Origin: Astragalus membranaceus
Taxonomy: Eukaryota > Streptophyta > Magnoliopsida > Fabales > Fabaceae
Assembly (NCBI GenBank): GCA_039519185.1
Contig: CM076849.1
Span: forward strand, 73,031,784-73,095,783
Length of the DNA: 64,000 bases
Direction of reading: 5' to 3'
Below are positions 12,701-24,824 of the stretch, in pieces. The position numbers and the translations under genes were made by a program. Below the pieces are notes generated by a model. That model did not search any database. It was not told the DNA's origin and was given only the letters and a program-made list of their open reading frames with translations. Each line of letters opens with the position of its first letter. Within the stretch, counting starts at the first letter, position 1.

Positions 12701-13227
12701 ATATTCTGAGGGACTGGGCCCTGTACGTGTGGATGAACCATTATTGGTGAATTGAAACCCGCCGGAGTTCCTGGAGCAATAACAGGAATTGGGATCTGAA
12801 TCTGGGCTCGATGCGTCCCTCTTCCAACTTCATTCACAACTGTATTAGGCTGAGCGTGCCCCGTGGTTCCTGAAGGATCTCCTCCAGGGTTTGCATCAGC
12901 AGCAGGAGGCGTATAGCCCAGCGGGAGACCATAGGGAGGCCATTGCGCAGCTTGAAGGGTTTGAGAGATCCCAGACCCAGGAAGGGGAGGAGGATTGTTC
13001 GTCCCAGCGACAACAGCTTCAGTTGTGCCAACATCTCTTAAGGCACTTAGCACTCTTATGACCTCCGCCATTTGAGCCTTTAGGACTTCCATCTCAGCTT
13101 GAATGACTTGATTCCCCTGATTCTGACCATGCTGACCCTGACCATTAGGATTCGGACCTCCTGGAATTCCGTCATCCTGATGTGGCTGCGGATCGTTCTG
13201 ATCATGGTTGGCTTGATTGTTTTCCAT
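9723..13227 (-). pseudogene. gag-pro: Ogre A gag-protease (one frameshift, one late stop)
   Basis: Gag starts at ATG 13227 with a Q/N/P-rich N-terminus, then a retrotransposon gag core (WKDMADAFMRQYQYN). A zinc knuckle has the spacing C-X2-H-X5-H-X4-C (CAFHSGAVGHVVEDC). Near 11470-11500, in a run of C/G, the frame shifts by one. The aspartic protease follows with active site LIDNGSSLNVLP (DNG in place of the usual DTG/DSG) and the conserved CLLGRPWIH. After it comes a glycine-rich G-patch-like stretch (GYQIGKGLGKAAQG). A stop at 9764-9766 lies about 14 codons before the splice donor. Gag would form the particle and the protease would cut the polyprotein. Element B has the same order. Confidence 0.9.
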
Positions 13228-13585
13228 GTTTCTTGCTTGCAGACGCGTCCAATAGCGATGATTAACCAGCTTGCCTAATTTTCTGTTGACGGAACAGGCT
13301 TATGAACACAAGAACGAATAAATGAATGCAATGCGAATGAATGCGTGTTTAGCTTGTCTTGCCGAGAATCGCAGTGTATTATGTCTTGTCATAGATACGC
13401 AGGTAAATCTTTGATTATTTTTGTTATTTTTCTTTGGATCATACTGAAATTGGAATCTGGAAGCGAAACAGGTGTATTTAAACAAAATACCTCAAAATCT
13501 GAATCCGAAGGTACGATATTCTGATACAATGATTGAAAAAGGAAAAGGTACAATAAAACAAAATGGAAAATTACAATAAAGAAGC
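13228..13585 (-). other. Spacer between ORF1 and gag of element A
   Basis: About 360 bp with no supported coding sequence. Element B has a similar-length gap (40618-41021). The two ORFs are in separate frames, so gag must be reached by reinitiation, splicing or a separate transcript; the sequence does not show which. Confidence 0.6.
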
Positions 13586-15658
13586 TCAAATACAAAGAGC
13601 TTTGACATTTCCACTCCTTTTCCTTTTGTTGTTGGTAGAGGTACTTCCGGCTTTTCCTTTGGCTTCCTCAACTAGGGCTCTGCAGTACTCCACAAATTTG
13701 TACACCTCAAGCGGGGTGTTGAGGGGATACATCTCAGTTTCGGCTTTTCTTAATTTCCTGGGCATATCCGCAAGAGCCTGGTTGACCAATTCTGATAGCT
13801 TGGAGAACCTATCCTTCCAGTGTTGAACTTCGTCTCTCAGCTCCATGATGACTGCCTGCTCTTCAATCCTACCGAGCAGCTCAACATAGCGATGTTCCCA
13901 ATACTGACTTTCATCCCTCACTTGCCGGTACGCATCACTGATGTGACAAAGACGCTCCTTCAACTCATCAGAATCCTCTTGCTCTGCTTTTAGGGCCCGC
14001 TGATATTCTCTGAGGATGTTCTCAAATGAGTCTCTCTCTTGCACAACACTGTCTAACTTACTCTCCCATTCAGCTTGTAACATGCGGGATTCTCTTTTTG
14101 ACTTGGCAAGCAAGCTTTTCGCAGCTCTCTCTTCCATTTTTGCTTCATCCCACAATTCTTTCCACTGATTGGCTTCTTCCAGGGCTTTCTTCTCTTTCAA
14201 GCTTCGCCTCTTGATTTCCTCCTTGGCTCCTTGCAGATACCTTTGAACTTCTAACTTGCTCTCCTCTTCCCCTTTTAGTTTCTGACTGAACTTCTCATTG
14301 GTAGCAGACTTCAGAGCACTTTCTTCTTTCAACCTTTTGTTCTTCAGAGCCATCTTCTCTATCTCAGCTTGCAAAGATTTCTTCTCTTCCTCTGCCTTCA
14401 TTAGAGCCAACTTAACCTCGCCTAATTCTTCGACAACAGGGACACTGGCGTCTACTGCTTCCCTCTCGACTTGCAACTCTTTTTGGTAGGGCAGTTGAAC
14501 ATTCTGGATTCTTTTTCCGAGCCACTGAGCGAAAGTGATACCACTAGTCCTCTGAGCAAGCTCTATTTTTCCCATGCGAACCACCGTACTCCAGGCTTGC
14601 AAGACCTTTCTAAGCAAATTGTCATCTTTTGGCCCTCCTTCAAAGATGTAAAGCGGGAATATCATCCCTTCAGTAGGCGAATTCCTCATTGGATACCCCA
14701 ATTGCCTCAGAGTCAGGGACGGGTTGTAGTTGATGCATCCCTTAGTGCCCATCAGCGGGACATTTTGAAAACCACCGCAGCGGAAGACTACCTTAGGCCT
14801 ATCTTCCCAGCAAGATGAGAGATACCAGCGGATCGAGTGCTCATCTAGACCCCCTAGAAATTGGATCCATTCTTGAATACTCATAGCCTTCACCTCACAA
14901 GTTACAGCGTAGCTAATCAACTTTTCCACTCGTGTTGGGTTGGTGAAGGCATGAATGAGAAGCCACACATACAACAGGTGAGAAGAGCAAGAGATTTTCT
15001 TCCTTCTCAAGTCACAATGGTGAGTAAAAGCAGAATAAGTGTCAGCAAGGATGGCGGGAATTGGATTAATGGGGCTCCTCCCATTCTGAAAAGCTAGGAA
15101 AATACCAATAACGGTCACATCCACATACCTCTCAATCTGTGGAAAGAGAACAACTCCAAAAATTGTTAAGGCCAAAACTCGCTTGAAGACAACCCAATTT
15201 TTACTTCTGGCATAGGCTCCCATTAAACCTTCAAGGTAGCTCTGCGGGAAACCTATCACGTTGTTTCTCTTCTGCTTTTGGAGCTTCAGATCCTCTACAC
15301 TCACTTGCAATAATGTAGCGAACCCCTCATCTGTGTAGTACTGTTCTTGATACCGGTAGGGGACAGCTTCTGTCTGAGTGAAACCCAAAATCTGCTGATA
15401 TTCCTCCAATGTGGGGGCCATTTGAAAATTTTTGAAAAGAAAGCACCTGATTTCTGGGTCATAGAATCTACTCAAAGCCACAATAGCCTCAGTCTGCACC
15501 TCTAGCAACAACAACTTCCGGAGGTTCCCATAAGCATTGTCAAACGATCCCCTTTCAATAGGTCCCATCAGGTCAACACATTTTTTCAGACTAGTCACAT
15601 CTACTTTGTTTACAGCGGGGTACCTTGGAGTATACACCGTTTCCTTTCTAGATTCCAT
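13586..15658 (-). CDS. Ogre A ORF1 protein, intact
   Basis: A 690-codon frame from ATG 15658 to 13586. I chose this start because the element B homologue begins at the equivalent ATG (MGSRSEIV versus MESRKETV), although the frame is open further upstream. The N-terminal half carries conserved motifs such as ALSRFYDPEIRCFLFKNF and PTLEEYQQILGF, which resemble plant mobile-domain-like proteins. The C-terminal half (about residues 400-640) is rich in E, K and L in heptad-like order, so probably a long coiled coil. Ogre elements are known to carry such an extra 5' ORF of unknown function. It is the only undamaged full-length Ogre ORF in the window. No enzymatic motif is visible. Confidence 0.88.
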   Translation of the reverse strand: MESRKETVYTPRYPAVNKVDVTSLKKCVDLMGPIERGSFDNAYGNLRKLLLLEVQTEAIVALSRFYDPEIRCFLFKNFQMAPTLEEYQQILGFTQTEAVPYRYQEQYYTDEGFATLLQVSVEDLKLQKQKRNNVIGFPQSYLEGLMGAYARSKNWVVFKRVLALTIFGVVLFPQIERYVDVTVIGIFLAFQNGRSPINPIPAILADTYSAFTHHCDLRRKKISCSSHLLYVWLLIHAFTNPTRVEKLISYAVTCEVKAMSIQEWIQFLGGLDEHSIRWYLSSCWEDRPKVVFRCGGFQNVPLMGTKGCINYNPSLTLRQLGYPMRNSPTEGMIFPLYIFEGGPKDDNLLRKVLQAWSTVVRMGKIELAQRTSGITFAQWLGKRIQNVQLPYQKELQVEREAVDASVPVVEELGEVKLALMKAEEEKKSLQAEIEKMALKNKRLKEESALKSATNEKFSQKLKGEEESKLEVQRYLQGAKEEIKRRSLKEKKALEEANQWKELWDEAKMEERAAKSLLAKSKRESRMLQAEWESKLDSVVQERDSFENILREYQRALKAEQEDSDELKERLCHISDAYRQVRDESQYWEHRYVELLGRIEEQAVIMELRDEVQHWKDRFSKLSELVNQALADMPRKLRKAETEMYPLNTPLEVYKFVEYCRALVEEAKGKAGSTSTNNKRKRSGNVKALCI

Positions 15659-16806
15659 GTCGTATCTATGACAAAAATTTCTCATTACTTGGGGTTCTCG
15701 GCAAGCAAACCATGATGAAATGCAAAGATGCATGCGAAAACTAATGAAAATGTATGTTTTATGCAAAGGATGATGTGTAAATGATGATGATGTTCTATGT
15801 AACTCAGAGACCAGTCTTTATTGGCAGTGATTCAAATTTTTTTTGGAAAATGCGGGTCGTACGTTATTTCATATAGACCGGTATGAGAAAGGCTACAGCG
15901 GTAACTCTTTCACTCCCCTCTTTTTCTAAAATAAAGTGGTTCATATGTCACTTCGTACAGACCGGCGAAAGAAAGGTTACAACGGCAACTCTTTCTCTAT
16001 TTTCTCTTTTTTCGAAAAATCTCCTTTTCTTTTTGAAAACGTGCCTAGTTTACAATGCAGCACACAATTTGGAAAGCCCTTGTGACCTAAAAAGAGGTGA
16101 GACCTACAATCTAGGGCAATTTAAAGGGTAATCCTCCCATGTGGCTCTATTCACTCCCTCGCAAAGGCTACCAGAGCTAAATCTCTCTCATGATAACACC
16201 CACAACGATGGAATGCCATCTGGTGTGAGGTACCATAAAAGAGCATACTCTGGCTGAAACTTTCGTGAGAGCAGAAGGACATCGGTCCAATTGGCAGTCC
16301 CTACTCGTTTCCACTCTCCTAGGTGTTTTTCAGACCTTGGGTTTTAGGCCTCTCTCAAAGCACATAATCATAAAGGGGTGAGTGTGTGTAGCGGGGACAT
16401 ACCGCCTAAAACTACCCACATATATCCCCACCTGCGAAGGAAAACCCAGAACAGTCCAGACAATAGCAAGCGATAACATGTTGTCTTACACTAGGGTTCA
16501 ATATCAAATAATCTAGCCTAGGGTTTCAACAATAATCAAGTGTCTTGCTTACCTCATGAAAGGGGGGCCAAGAAGAGGGGAACATAACAAGATGGGGGGG
16601 GGGGGGAAAGCATGAAGGTACTAAGCACATAAGCAAAGACGAGGAAAGATAAACATGGAAGGAGAGAAAACAAATGCACATGCATACAACAGGATAAGAA
16701 GAGCAAACCGAAAAGGGATAGGAGCAAACAAAGTATCCAAATCACGTCGATAGCACGCTAAACCACACATTTAATTAGTTAGGCTTGACCCACTTAAAAA
16801 AGAAAA
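15659..16806 (-). other. Leader of element A
   Basis: About 1.15 kb between primer site and ORF1 with no supported ORF. A direct repeat of roughly 95 bp lies at about 15848-15998 (shared text ATATAGACCGG/GTACAGACCGG, then GAAAGG, then AACTCTTTC). A G-run on the plus strand lies at 16595-16608. Confidence 0.55.
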
Positions 16807-16825
16807 GTCCCCAGTGAAGTCGCCA
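16807..16825 (-). promoter_or_regulatory. Primer binding site of element A (tRNA-Arg type)
   Basis: The minus strand reads TGGCGACTTCACTGGGGAC, two bases inside the 5' LTR end. Element B has the identical 19-mer at 34788-34806. This matches the tRNA-Arg-type site reported for Ogre elements. Confidence 0.88.
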
Positions 16826-16827
16826 GC

Positions 16828-19800
16828 TGTTGCACCCGAAAAAGTCCCTGAGGGAATCATTCTTCGTTTACAACTTTTTGAAAATCAATGAAGTCGCCAC
16901 CAATATTTTTTTTTATCAGGAAAATATTGAAGAAAAACCTTTTGGAAAGCGGATGGCCTTTTGGAAAACCGGAAAAATTTGGGTTCGGGGGTCGGTTAGG
17001 CATAGGGGAGGTTTTCGCACCCTACGCCTCCTTTCTACCGAAAGGGAACCTTTAATTTAATGTGTGGTTTTAAGTGCTGATTTGGAAAGTACTTAAAGCT
17101 GCCCCTTTTTCGAAAAGAGAATGAAAAGACTTAATGAAAATTTTTATTTTTGGCAAAAGTGTTTGTTTTTTTTTTTAGGGAAGGAAAAAATGTTTTTAGT
17201 TTATTGTGCTTGACGGAGGATATCCGCTCCTACGTATCTCCCGGTGCGATGGAGAATTCAAAGCTACGTAGTTCTGGTTTTTTTTGAAAAGGTTTTGTTT
17301 TTTTAATCTTTTTGGAGTTTTTCGCAAAGGGGTTGAACGTTCGCAGTGACCAAACAACAATGGTTCAGAGTGGTCGCGCTACTAACTCTTATGAAAATGA
17401 ATTATCATTAACGTCCAAACGGCAACGGCGCGAGTGACGACTAATGATAATCGGTTTTTATTTTGAGCATTGAAAAGGTTTTCACGATTAAAGGAGAGCG
17501 TTTGTGAGGACCAAACAACAACGGTTTAGAGTGGCCACACTACTAGCTCCCACAGGAATGAAATCATCACCCACAATCAAACGGCAACGACGCGAGTGAC
17601 CATTAGTGATGATTAATTTTGATTTCGACGTTTGAAAAGATTTGTTTTTGAAAAGTGTTTTCGTTGATTTCGACGTTTGAAAATATTTGTTTTTGATGTC
17701 AGAAAATATTTATTTAGGGAAAGGAAACATATATTTTTTTTAAAAGGAGAAACAGTGGATGCAATAGTAAAATGGGGGTGCAAATAAAAGGGGGGGCTGT
17801 ATTATTAAAAATGGGGTGTAAATAGCGAGGAGGGTTGTATTTTAAAATAGGGGGTGCAGAAATCAGGAAATTGTTCCAATGGGCTGTGTAAATACTGGGC
17901 TCTTTCAAAGGGGTTAAATTATCAAAATTAGGGGTGTGGGAAAAAGGGAAGGCCCAGTTCGCATGGGAAGGCCCAGTTAGCGAAACTGGGCTTAAGTGAC
18001 AAAAAGGGCCTTAGGCTTGAGCTTGGGGGGTGTAAATAGCAGTTTACTTGTTTTAAAAAAAGTTTTATTTACCACTCCTTTTTTTACTAAGGAAAAGTTT
18101 TTCTGTTTTTTTTTCTTTTGAGATTCTTTTGTTATTATTTTTGGTTGAGATAATTTTTGGTTAAGAAAATAAATAAATAAATAAATAAATAAATAAAAGA
18201 ATAAAACATAAAAAAAAAGTTTGTCTTAACTACTCTTTTTTAATAATTACTAGGAAATGTTTTTTGAGTTTTTCCGAAAAATGATTTTTGTGAAGTGTTT
18301 TTTGTTGGTATTTGGTATAAAAGAGATCTATTAATTATTTAAAGAAACATTTTACCTTAAATCCTTTTTTGATATTAGAAGAAAAATTGCTACATTTCTT
18401 ATTGCTATTATTTTGGTGACAATTATTATTGTTGATAAAAAGGACATTGCTACATTTCTTCAAAGAGAAACATGACATTCAAAGATAAGCAATCAAATTG
18501 AACTATTCTTATTTTAAAACAACAAGAGCATCCGAATACAAAGCATTTTGTATTCTTCTATTAAAAAAAGTCTAACATTCAATCTCTCAAAATCTCAAAA
18601 ACACCACATACGTGAAGATGAACAAAAAGGATTTATGAGACAACAAATTTACATTGATTAGAATAGAGATGCAAAGATCATAAGATAAAACAAGAAATTT
18701 AAGAGAGAATACTAAACCAACCTTGAATAATGAATCTTTTGGTGAGACCTTACCAACAATAACAACAACAAAAATAAAACTATGAAAATTTTAGTAGAGG
18801 AGAAAAACGAAAAATAATCTCTCTCTCACAGAAACTTCTCTAGATCCGCTTTTGCTTCCTCTTGCTCCTGAATCTTTCAAGACTTCGGCCTCTCCTCCTC
18901 TCTCTAAAAAAAAACTCTGTCCCTTACCTCAAAACCAAAACCCTATTTATACTAACAAAACCGAAATCGTAGTGGTGTGCTTTGTCCTTCGTTTTCTTCA
19001 CCAAACCTTGTATATATCCGTTTGTGTGCTATCCTTGAGAAAAATGAGATGGAAAACATGTTTCCTTTGGATGGACCTACGAACTATGGAGAGACCACCA
19101 GCAACTTGTGTGTTGATGCCAAAAATGGCGATTTCGTGAGAGAGGAGAGAAAGGGGGGGGCACCAAAAATGGTGATTCCGTGAGAGGTGGTGAAAGGAAA
19201 CGTGAAAGGAAGAGAATAGAGGGAGGGGACGGCTAGGGTTTGATGGGGGATGCTGGGAGTGGTGCTTTGGAGGTTGTGTGAGAGAGAAGAGATGGAGGGA
19301 GTGTATGAGAGAGAGAGAGAGAAAGGGGTCGTAGGAGGGGAGAGAGCCGTTGGGGAGGGAGTGATGTGAGGGTGGAGTGTATGGGGAAAGGAGATGTGGG
19401 GAAGTGGGAAGTGTGTGGGAAGAGTGAAGTTGCAAGTTCCAAGGAGGGAAAAGGGGAAAAGGTAGCCGAATTTTAGGGAGGAGAGAGGGGATGAATGTGG
19501 ATGATTTTTGGGTTAAGGGGGAGAGTGAATGTGGCCACATTTTAGGGTTAAGGGGGGTGGCCGAATTTTTTAGGGTTTGGAAGGGGTGGAATTCGAATTA
19601 GGGTTTAGTTGGAGTGGGTTGGATGGAGTTGGGTGTTGGGTTAGGAAGGAGTTGGATGTTGGGTTAGGAAGGAGTTGGATGTTGGGTTAGGAAGGAGTTG
19701 GATTGGGTTTGGTGGAGGAATGGGCTTTAAATGGCCCAATCTTGATTGCACCTCTATATTTTTTACAAACCTCCCCTATTTCCTCCTTTGCTTATTTTTG

Positions 19801-19953
19801 TTTTGATACTTCTAATTATTATTATTTTTTCAAAAATTAAAACTTGTAGCAAACTAAAATAAAATAAAGCATGGCATGAAAATAAAATAATTATTTTTAT
19901 TAAAAATAAATAAAATTTCTTATTTTTGGATAGGACAAAATTAGGGTATTACA
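16828..19953 (-). repeat. Ogre element A, right LTR (5' LTR), complete
   Basis: 3,126 bp. On the minus strand it begins TGTAATACCC at 19953 and ends GGGTGCAACA at 16828. From 18175 on it is almost identical to the left LTR, so insertion was recent. The 16828-17700 part is related to the end of the element B LTR, while the rest differs, so A and B belong to separate subfamilies. The right flank is CCAGC, where a target duplication copy is expected. Confidence 0.93.
18944..18951 (-). promoter_or_regulatory. Putative TATA box in element A 5' LTR
   Basis: TATAAATA on the minus strand, same position as 769-776. As this is the 5' LTR, it would drive the full element transcript. Confidence 0.5.
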
Positions 19954-20639
19954 CCAGCATAGGGGTAACATTCAAACAGAAGGGGTGAGATATCTAACAA
20001 TATAATAGTATATATGATAGGCAATATGCTAGATTTACAACAACTATATCTACCGCTTTACAACAACATCAAATTGCAATCACCAAGAATCATCACCAAT
20101 GTCATGAGTAAATGAATGAGATGCAACCCACACTAACGGGTATATGCATGTGGTACCAATCATCACCAATAAAATAGCCAATAAGGGCATCATCACCTAT
20201 ATCATCACCAAGTTTTTGAGCATCATCATCATCACCTATAGCTCCAAGGCTGAAGCCCTCATCACCAAAATAATGTATCTGAAATGTATGCGACACCATG
20301 AACAATGCACTAAAGACAATCAACAACAATAGTCATCTAAGTGACACAACAACACCAATATCAACAAATGGTCATAGACCCATCACCTATCACCTTAGCC
20401 AATAAAATAGGCACATCACCTGTTATATCATCACCAATAACACCAACACCTATAGGACAGTCTAACAACTTGACCGCAACATCAACAACCACAGACACCA
20501 AAGACACCAATAGATTTACAACGTCAATGGCAACAACAATTTTACGACACCAATGACAACACCAATTTACAACACCAATGACAACGACCACCGGGACAGC
20601 CACCCAGGCGCCCAGTCACTAACAACCACAGACAGGCAG

Positions 20640-21215
20640 CCAATCATGGCGCCTACGGCGCCCACTGCGCCAAACACCACGGGACACCCACATGAGGCGC
20701 CCCAAACCATCAGAAAATGGCGCCCTTGATGGTGCCCAGCAAGCCAAACAACACAGAAAATGGCGCCCAGGAAGGCGCCCAGCAGGCCAACAACAGAGAA
20801 CGGCGCCCAGGAGCAGGGCGCCTACCACAACAGCAGCAAAACAGACATGGCAGGAACTGGCGCCCAGCAACAGGGCGCCAGGCAACAGCAACAAACAGGA
20901 ACTGGCGCCCAGGAGCAGGGCGCCTAGCATAACTGCAGCAACAACATGACACAGACATGGCGCCCAGGAGCAGGGCGCCGTTTCCAGCAACCAAGACTGC
21001 AACAACATATGCGAAACACAACATCAATGGCGCCCATGGCGCCTAGGGAAGCGCCCAGCCACACAGCACAGGATGGCGCCCACGGCGCCCATCACAGTTT
21101 CAGGAATGGCGCCCTTGGCGCCCAGGCAGCAACACACACAGAATTTGGCGCCCAGGTAGGCGCCCAGCAACAGCAACAACAACATTGGCGCCCTTGGCGC
21201 CCTATGGACAGAATT
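20640..21215. repeat. TGGCGCCC palindromic minisatellite, first block
   Basis: Dozens of irregularly spaced copies of GGCGCC cores, often as GGCGCCCAGGAGCAGGGCGCC or GGCGCCCATGGCGCC, separated by CAGCAACA-like linkers. The cores are self-complementary, so single-stranded copies could fold. Long translated frames through here are low-complexity by-products. Confidence 0.9.
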
Positions 21216-21964
21216 TTTGGTTCAAATCATCAACAAGCAAGCTCAATCATCATCAATCATATTCAATCATTATCAATCATGCTCAATCATCATCAAATCA
21301 CATTCATTCATCATCAATCAAATTTAATTCCTACAACTAAGGTTCTCTAACTTAATCACCTAGGGTTCCATTAACCTTTCTACATAGAGCCCTTCATACA
21401 CCCAATTATAGAGATAGAACGCCACCCTTACCTGATATCCAATTGCAATAGTTCCTTTGGCACAACAAAAGAATGTCAAAGCAATGGCTCGAGAACCCGT
21501 GACATTCAATCACATAGTTATGCAACATGGATGCGGAATGTGACTCAACTCAGGGCCACCGCCCTATAATGCATGTGGTACCATAATCCAGCTAATAAAT
21601 AGAGGCATCAACATCATAACATCATTTCTTCATAATTTGCCAGTCCAAGCCATCGTGTTTTGAGCATAGCTCTATCGTAAAAATATGCTATGTATGCGAC
21701 GCTATGCAAAATGCACAACCAATAAACAACAATTACATAGCAACGCAACAACATCGGAAATCATCGTTGGCCATAGGCCTACAACATACCACCTGCCAAT
21801 AAATAGAGGCAATTCAACTTGGTACACCATCATCAACAATAATTAGCAACTTAGCAACTTTCAACATTTTTGGCAACACATCAACAACTTAGCAGCTTTC
21901 AACATTTTGGCAACTTTGGGCCTAATTACATATTCAACATCAACACATCATTCCAAGCATCAAA

Positions 21965-22690
21965 TGTGAAATTCACGTTTGGGCAGCCAAACTGGCGCCC
22001 CTTGGCGCCCATGGCACCCACCAACACGATCGGGCAGCCAAACCGGCGCCCTTGGCGCCCATGGCGCGCAGCAACACAATCGGGCAGCCAAACTGGTGCC
22101 CTTGGCGCCCATGGCACCCAGCAACACAACACGCGACACAGGCAGCCCCACTGGCGCCCACAGCGCCAAAACACTACATAGCAACAAGGCAGCCAGGTTT
22201 TGGCGCCCATGGCGCCCCTGCGCCAGACACATCGACAAGGCAGCCAGATTTTGGCGCCCATGGTGCCCCTGCGCCAGAACACAGCAAGCAACAACAGAAA
22301 TCAGGCAGGCAATCTTGGCGCCCTTTGCGCCCATGCGCCCAGAACCAGCAACGAGCAGCCAGAAATGGCGCCCTTGGCGCCCATGCGCCAGGAACACAAC
22401 AACATCACGATTGGCGCCCAGGGAGCCCAGGACATAACAACAACCGGGCGACCAGGTTTTGGCGCCCATGTGCCAGGAACCTGCAAGACAGCAACACACA
22501 AACAGCAAGATGGCGCCCATGGCGCCTAGCAATATTTCAGGAACGGCGCCCATGCGCCCAGGCAACAGAACACGCACAGAATGGCACCCAGGAAGGCGCC
22601 CAGCAACATCAAACACGGGACGGCGCCCATGGCGCCCTGCGGCAGAATCAAAAACGGCGCCCATGGCGCCCATGCACAGAATTTTGGTTC
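21965..22690. repeat. TGGCGCCC palindromic minisatellite, second block
   Basis: The same motif family as the first block, in the second copy of the duplicated LTR segment. Here GGCGCCCATGGCGCC forms and the linker GGCAGCCAAACTGGCGCCC dominate. The two blocks differ in copy number and order, so the arrays have changed since the segment was duplicated. Confidence 0.9.
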
Positions 22691-23337
22691 CAAAACATCA
22701 ACAAGCATGATCACACATCGCCAAATGGCAACAATCATCATCAATCGAAATCAACATCATCATTTAAAGTTCAATACCTACAACTAGGGTTTTCTAAACT
22801 TAATAACACCTAGGGTTCCATAACCTTCCTACATAGAGCCATCCATACACCCAATTATAGAGATAGAACCCCACCCTTACCTTAGCCTTGAAGAATTCGA
22901 AGTCTTTGGCTTGCCCTAGCTCTCTCTCCTTCTTTGCGCTGTCCTCTCTCTTCTCTTCTCTCTAATTCCTATTTTTTGTTCCTTCTAAATGAGCAAAACC
23001 CTAAATAATGCCTATTTATACTTTAGTTAATTTTATGGGCTTTTTCCTTAGCTAATTCGAATTACATCACGGGGCTCCCTAGCACTTCTCATTTTACTAC
23101 TCCCAACCCTAACAATAGGCCCACATATACTAGCATTATTATTATTTTATTATTTTTCTACCAATTAAATTTCCACACAATTCAATTAAATAATTAATTA
23201 AATTTTGGGGCGTTACACATTTTCCCTGAATTACGGTTTATTCATCAATATATATATAGTTTAGGGAACGATCGATTAGAATGCAATTGGAACCGTTCGG
23301 AATGGCCTAAGACGTGTTTTTAAGTTGGGTAACAGAA

Positions 23338-23530
23338 GCTTCCGCACGGTCCGTGCGTATAGACGCACGACCCGTGCATGTTTTGAAAGTTTAAAAACGG
23401 AGAAACAGAACAGAGCGCACGGTCCGTGCCCTAGGGCCGCGCGACCCGTGCGTGCTTTTAAAATCTTCCAGGTTACCTACGAACGAAGCGCACGGTCCGT
23501 GCCACTGGGGCGCACGACCCGTGCCTGTTC
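23338..23530. repeat. GCACGGTCCGTGC / GCACGACCCGTGC repeat
   Basis: Three pairs of near-palindromic 14-mers in about 190 bp, each pair with a GC-rich spacer and about 60 bp apart. They sit inside an LTR and take the place that GGCGCC arrays and GTCGCGACGCGA units take in the related LTRs. Confidence 0.8.
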
Positions 23531-24227
23531 ATCAGTAACCTAGAATTGCTATTTTCTTACAATGTGGCCATTCCGTTCGTTCCCGATTGTCGTTCTGATC
23601 GATCCCCGAACATCACAATATATCAATTTGGTCCAAAACAGCACATAACCAGCACAATTAGTCATAGCAATCGCATTCCAACCGTCATACAATTATTACC
23701 AAATCAGCACATCAAACATAACGAATTCGAAATACGGTTTTTAACACTAAGTTCACAAACTGAAAATAGAATCAGAATACATGACCATCATTTAGAAAAC
23801 ATTTCCCTAAGCGAGTATAGAACTCACCGTTTGCGACGAAAATCGCAAAATGCCGAGACTTCTATGAACCCGAACGAACTGTAACACACGAACTATCCCA
23901 GAGTCGCTCCAAATACCTCTAAACCGAAACCAAGGTTCCCAATAACTTAGACTTCGAATTCAGCAACCGAAATTCCTTCTAATCTACTGCAATCTTGAAT
24001 GTGGATGTTCAGTTACCCTAATATTGCTCTAGGTTCAACATGCAAGCTACATTCAGTTCCTAGGATACATTTTTGGCTATTTTGAGCTTGAGGCTCTACA
24101 ATGGTGAAATGAGATGGATGAGAGTGTTAGTTCTGAAATTGGTATCACTAGGTAGAGGAGGCGAAATGTGTTTGAATGGTGGAATCAGATGAAACATGCA
24201 TCAACACCTCATGGAGTTCTCTCCTCT

Positions 24228-24230
<3 letters not shown>

Positions 24231-24271
<41 letters not shown>
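24231..24271 (+). repeat. (CT)n microsatellite
   Basis: About 19 CT units, followed at 24326 by a short GT run. Frames through it are serine/leucine or arginine/glutamate repeats without meaning. Confidence 0.95.
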
Positions 24272-24272
<1 letters not shown>

Positions 24273-24824
24273 ACTTCTCCCTCCTTTCTTTCTTCGGATT
24301 TTTCTGTTTCAGCTGGAAATTAGGAAGTGTGTGTGTGTGTTTTGCTGACTTAGTGAGAAGGGGAAACATGACTCAGCTGAAGGAATTCATTTAAGTGGTG
24401 GAAAAGACCAAAACTCCCTTGGTTCACTAATCCCCTCTTAAACTCTACTTAATTCATTTCTAATTGCATTTTCAACCAATCATTTATACAATAATTAAAT
24501 AAAGTATATAGGTGTGTAAGATGAGAGATGGGTCAGCTGAACTCATTAATGGGTGAAAAGATGGAAATACCCCTATCCTAGTATCTTCACTTAAAATCCC
24601 AATTCGCTCCCCAAATCAATTAACAATTCAAGTACTAATATAATTTAGCACACAAGCAAACATACTTCACTTAATCAATTATGCTAATAAATTAACTAGA
24701 CCTCTTGTTAATTTTATTAAATGAAATTAACTAAATTGGGGATGTTACAAACATGATTAGAAGATAAATCGATCAAATAATTCATGATATCTTAAATCTA
24801 AAGGGCAATTTTACCTCTGTGGGC

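Larger units (their letters stand above)
19954..23217 (-). repeat. Chromovirus-type LTR fragment interrupted by element A
   Basis: The right end reads GGGGCGTTACA, the same type of end as the LTR at 6952-9394. The text after 19960 (AACATTCAAACAGAAGGGGTGAG) aligns with 7350-7372 in that LTR, so the missing left part should lie beyond element A, outside the window. The fragment holds a partial duplication of about 1.43-1.45 kb: GCATGTGGTACCA at 20147 and 21571, and CATACACCCAATTATAGAG at about 21393 and 22841. Confidence 0.82.
23218..24749 (-). repeat. Second chromovirus-type LTR fragment
   Basis: The right end at 24749 reads GGGGATGTTACA, like the solo LTR at 36248-38484. The left side stops where the neighbouring LTR ends (23217), which fits the neighbour having inserted into this one. 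It contains alternating GCACGGTCCGTGC and CGCACGACCCGTGC units at about 23338-23530. A homopurine/homopyrimidine CT run lies at 24231-24271. Confidence 0.75.

Noticed and set aside
20619..22813. Several 100-250-codon frames rich in A, P, R, G and W
   Set aside because: They are translations of the GGCGCC minisatellite in various frames and strands, without protein features.
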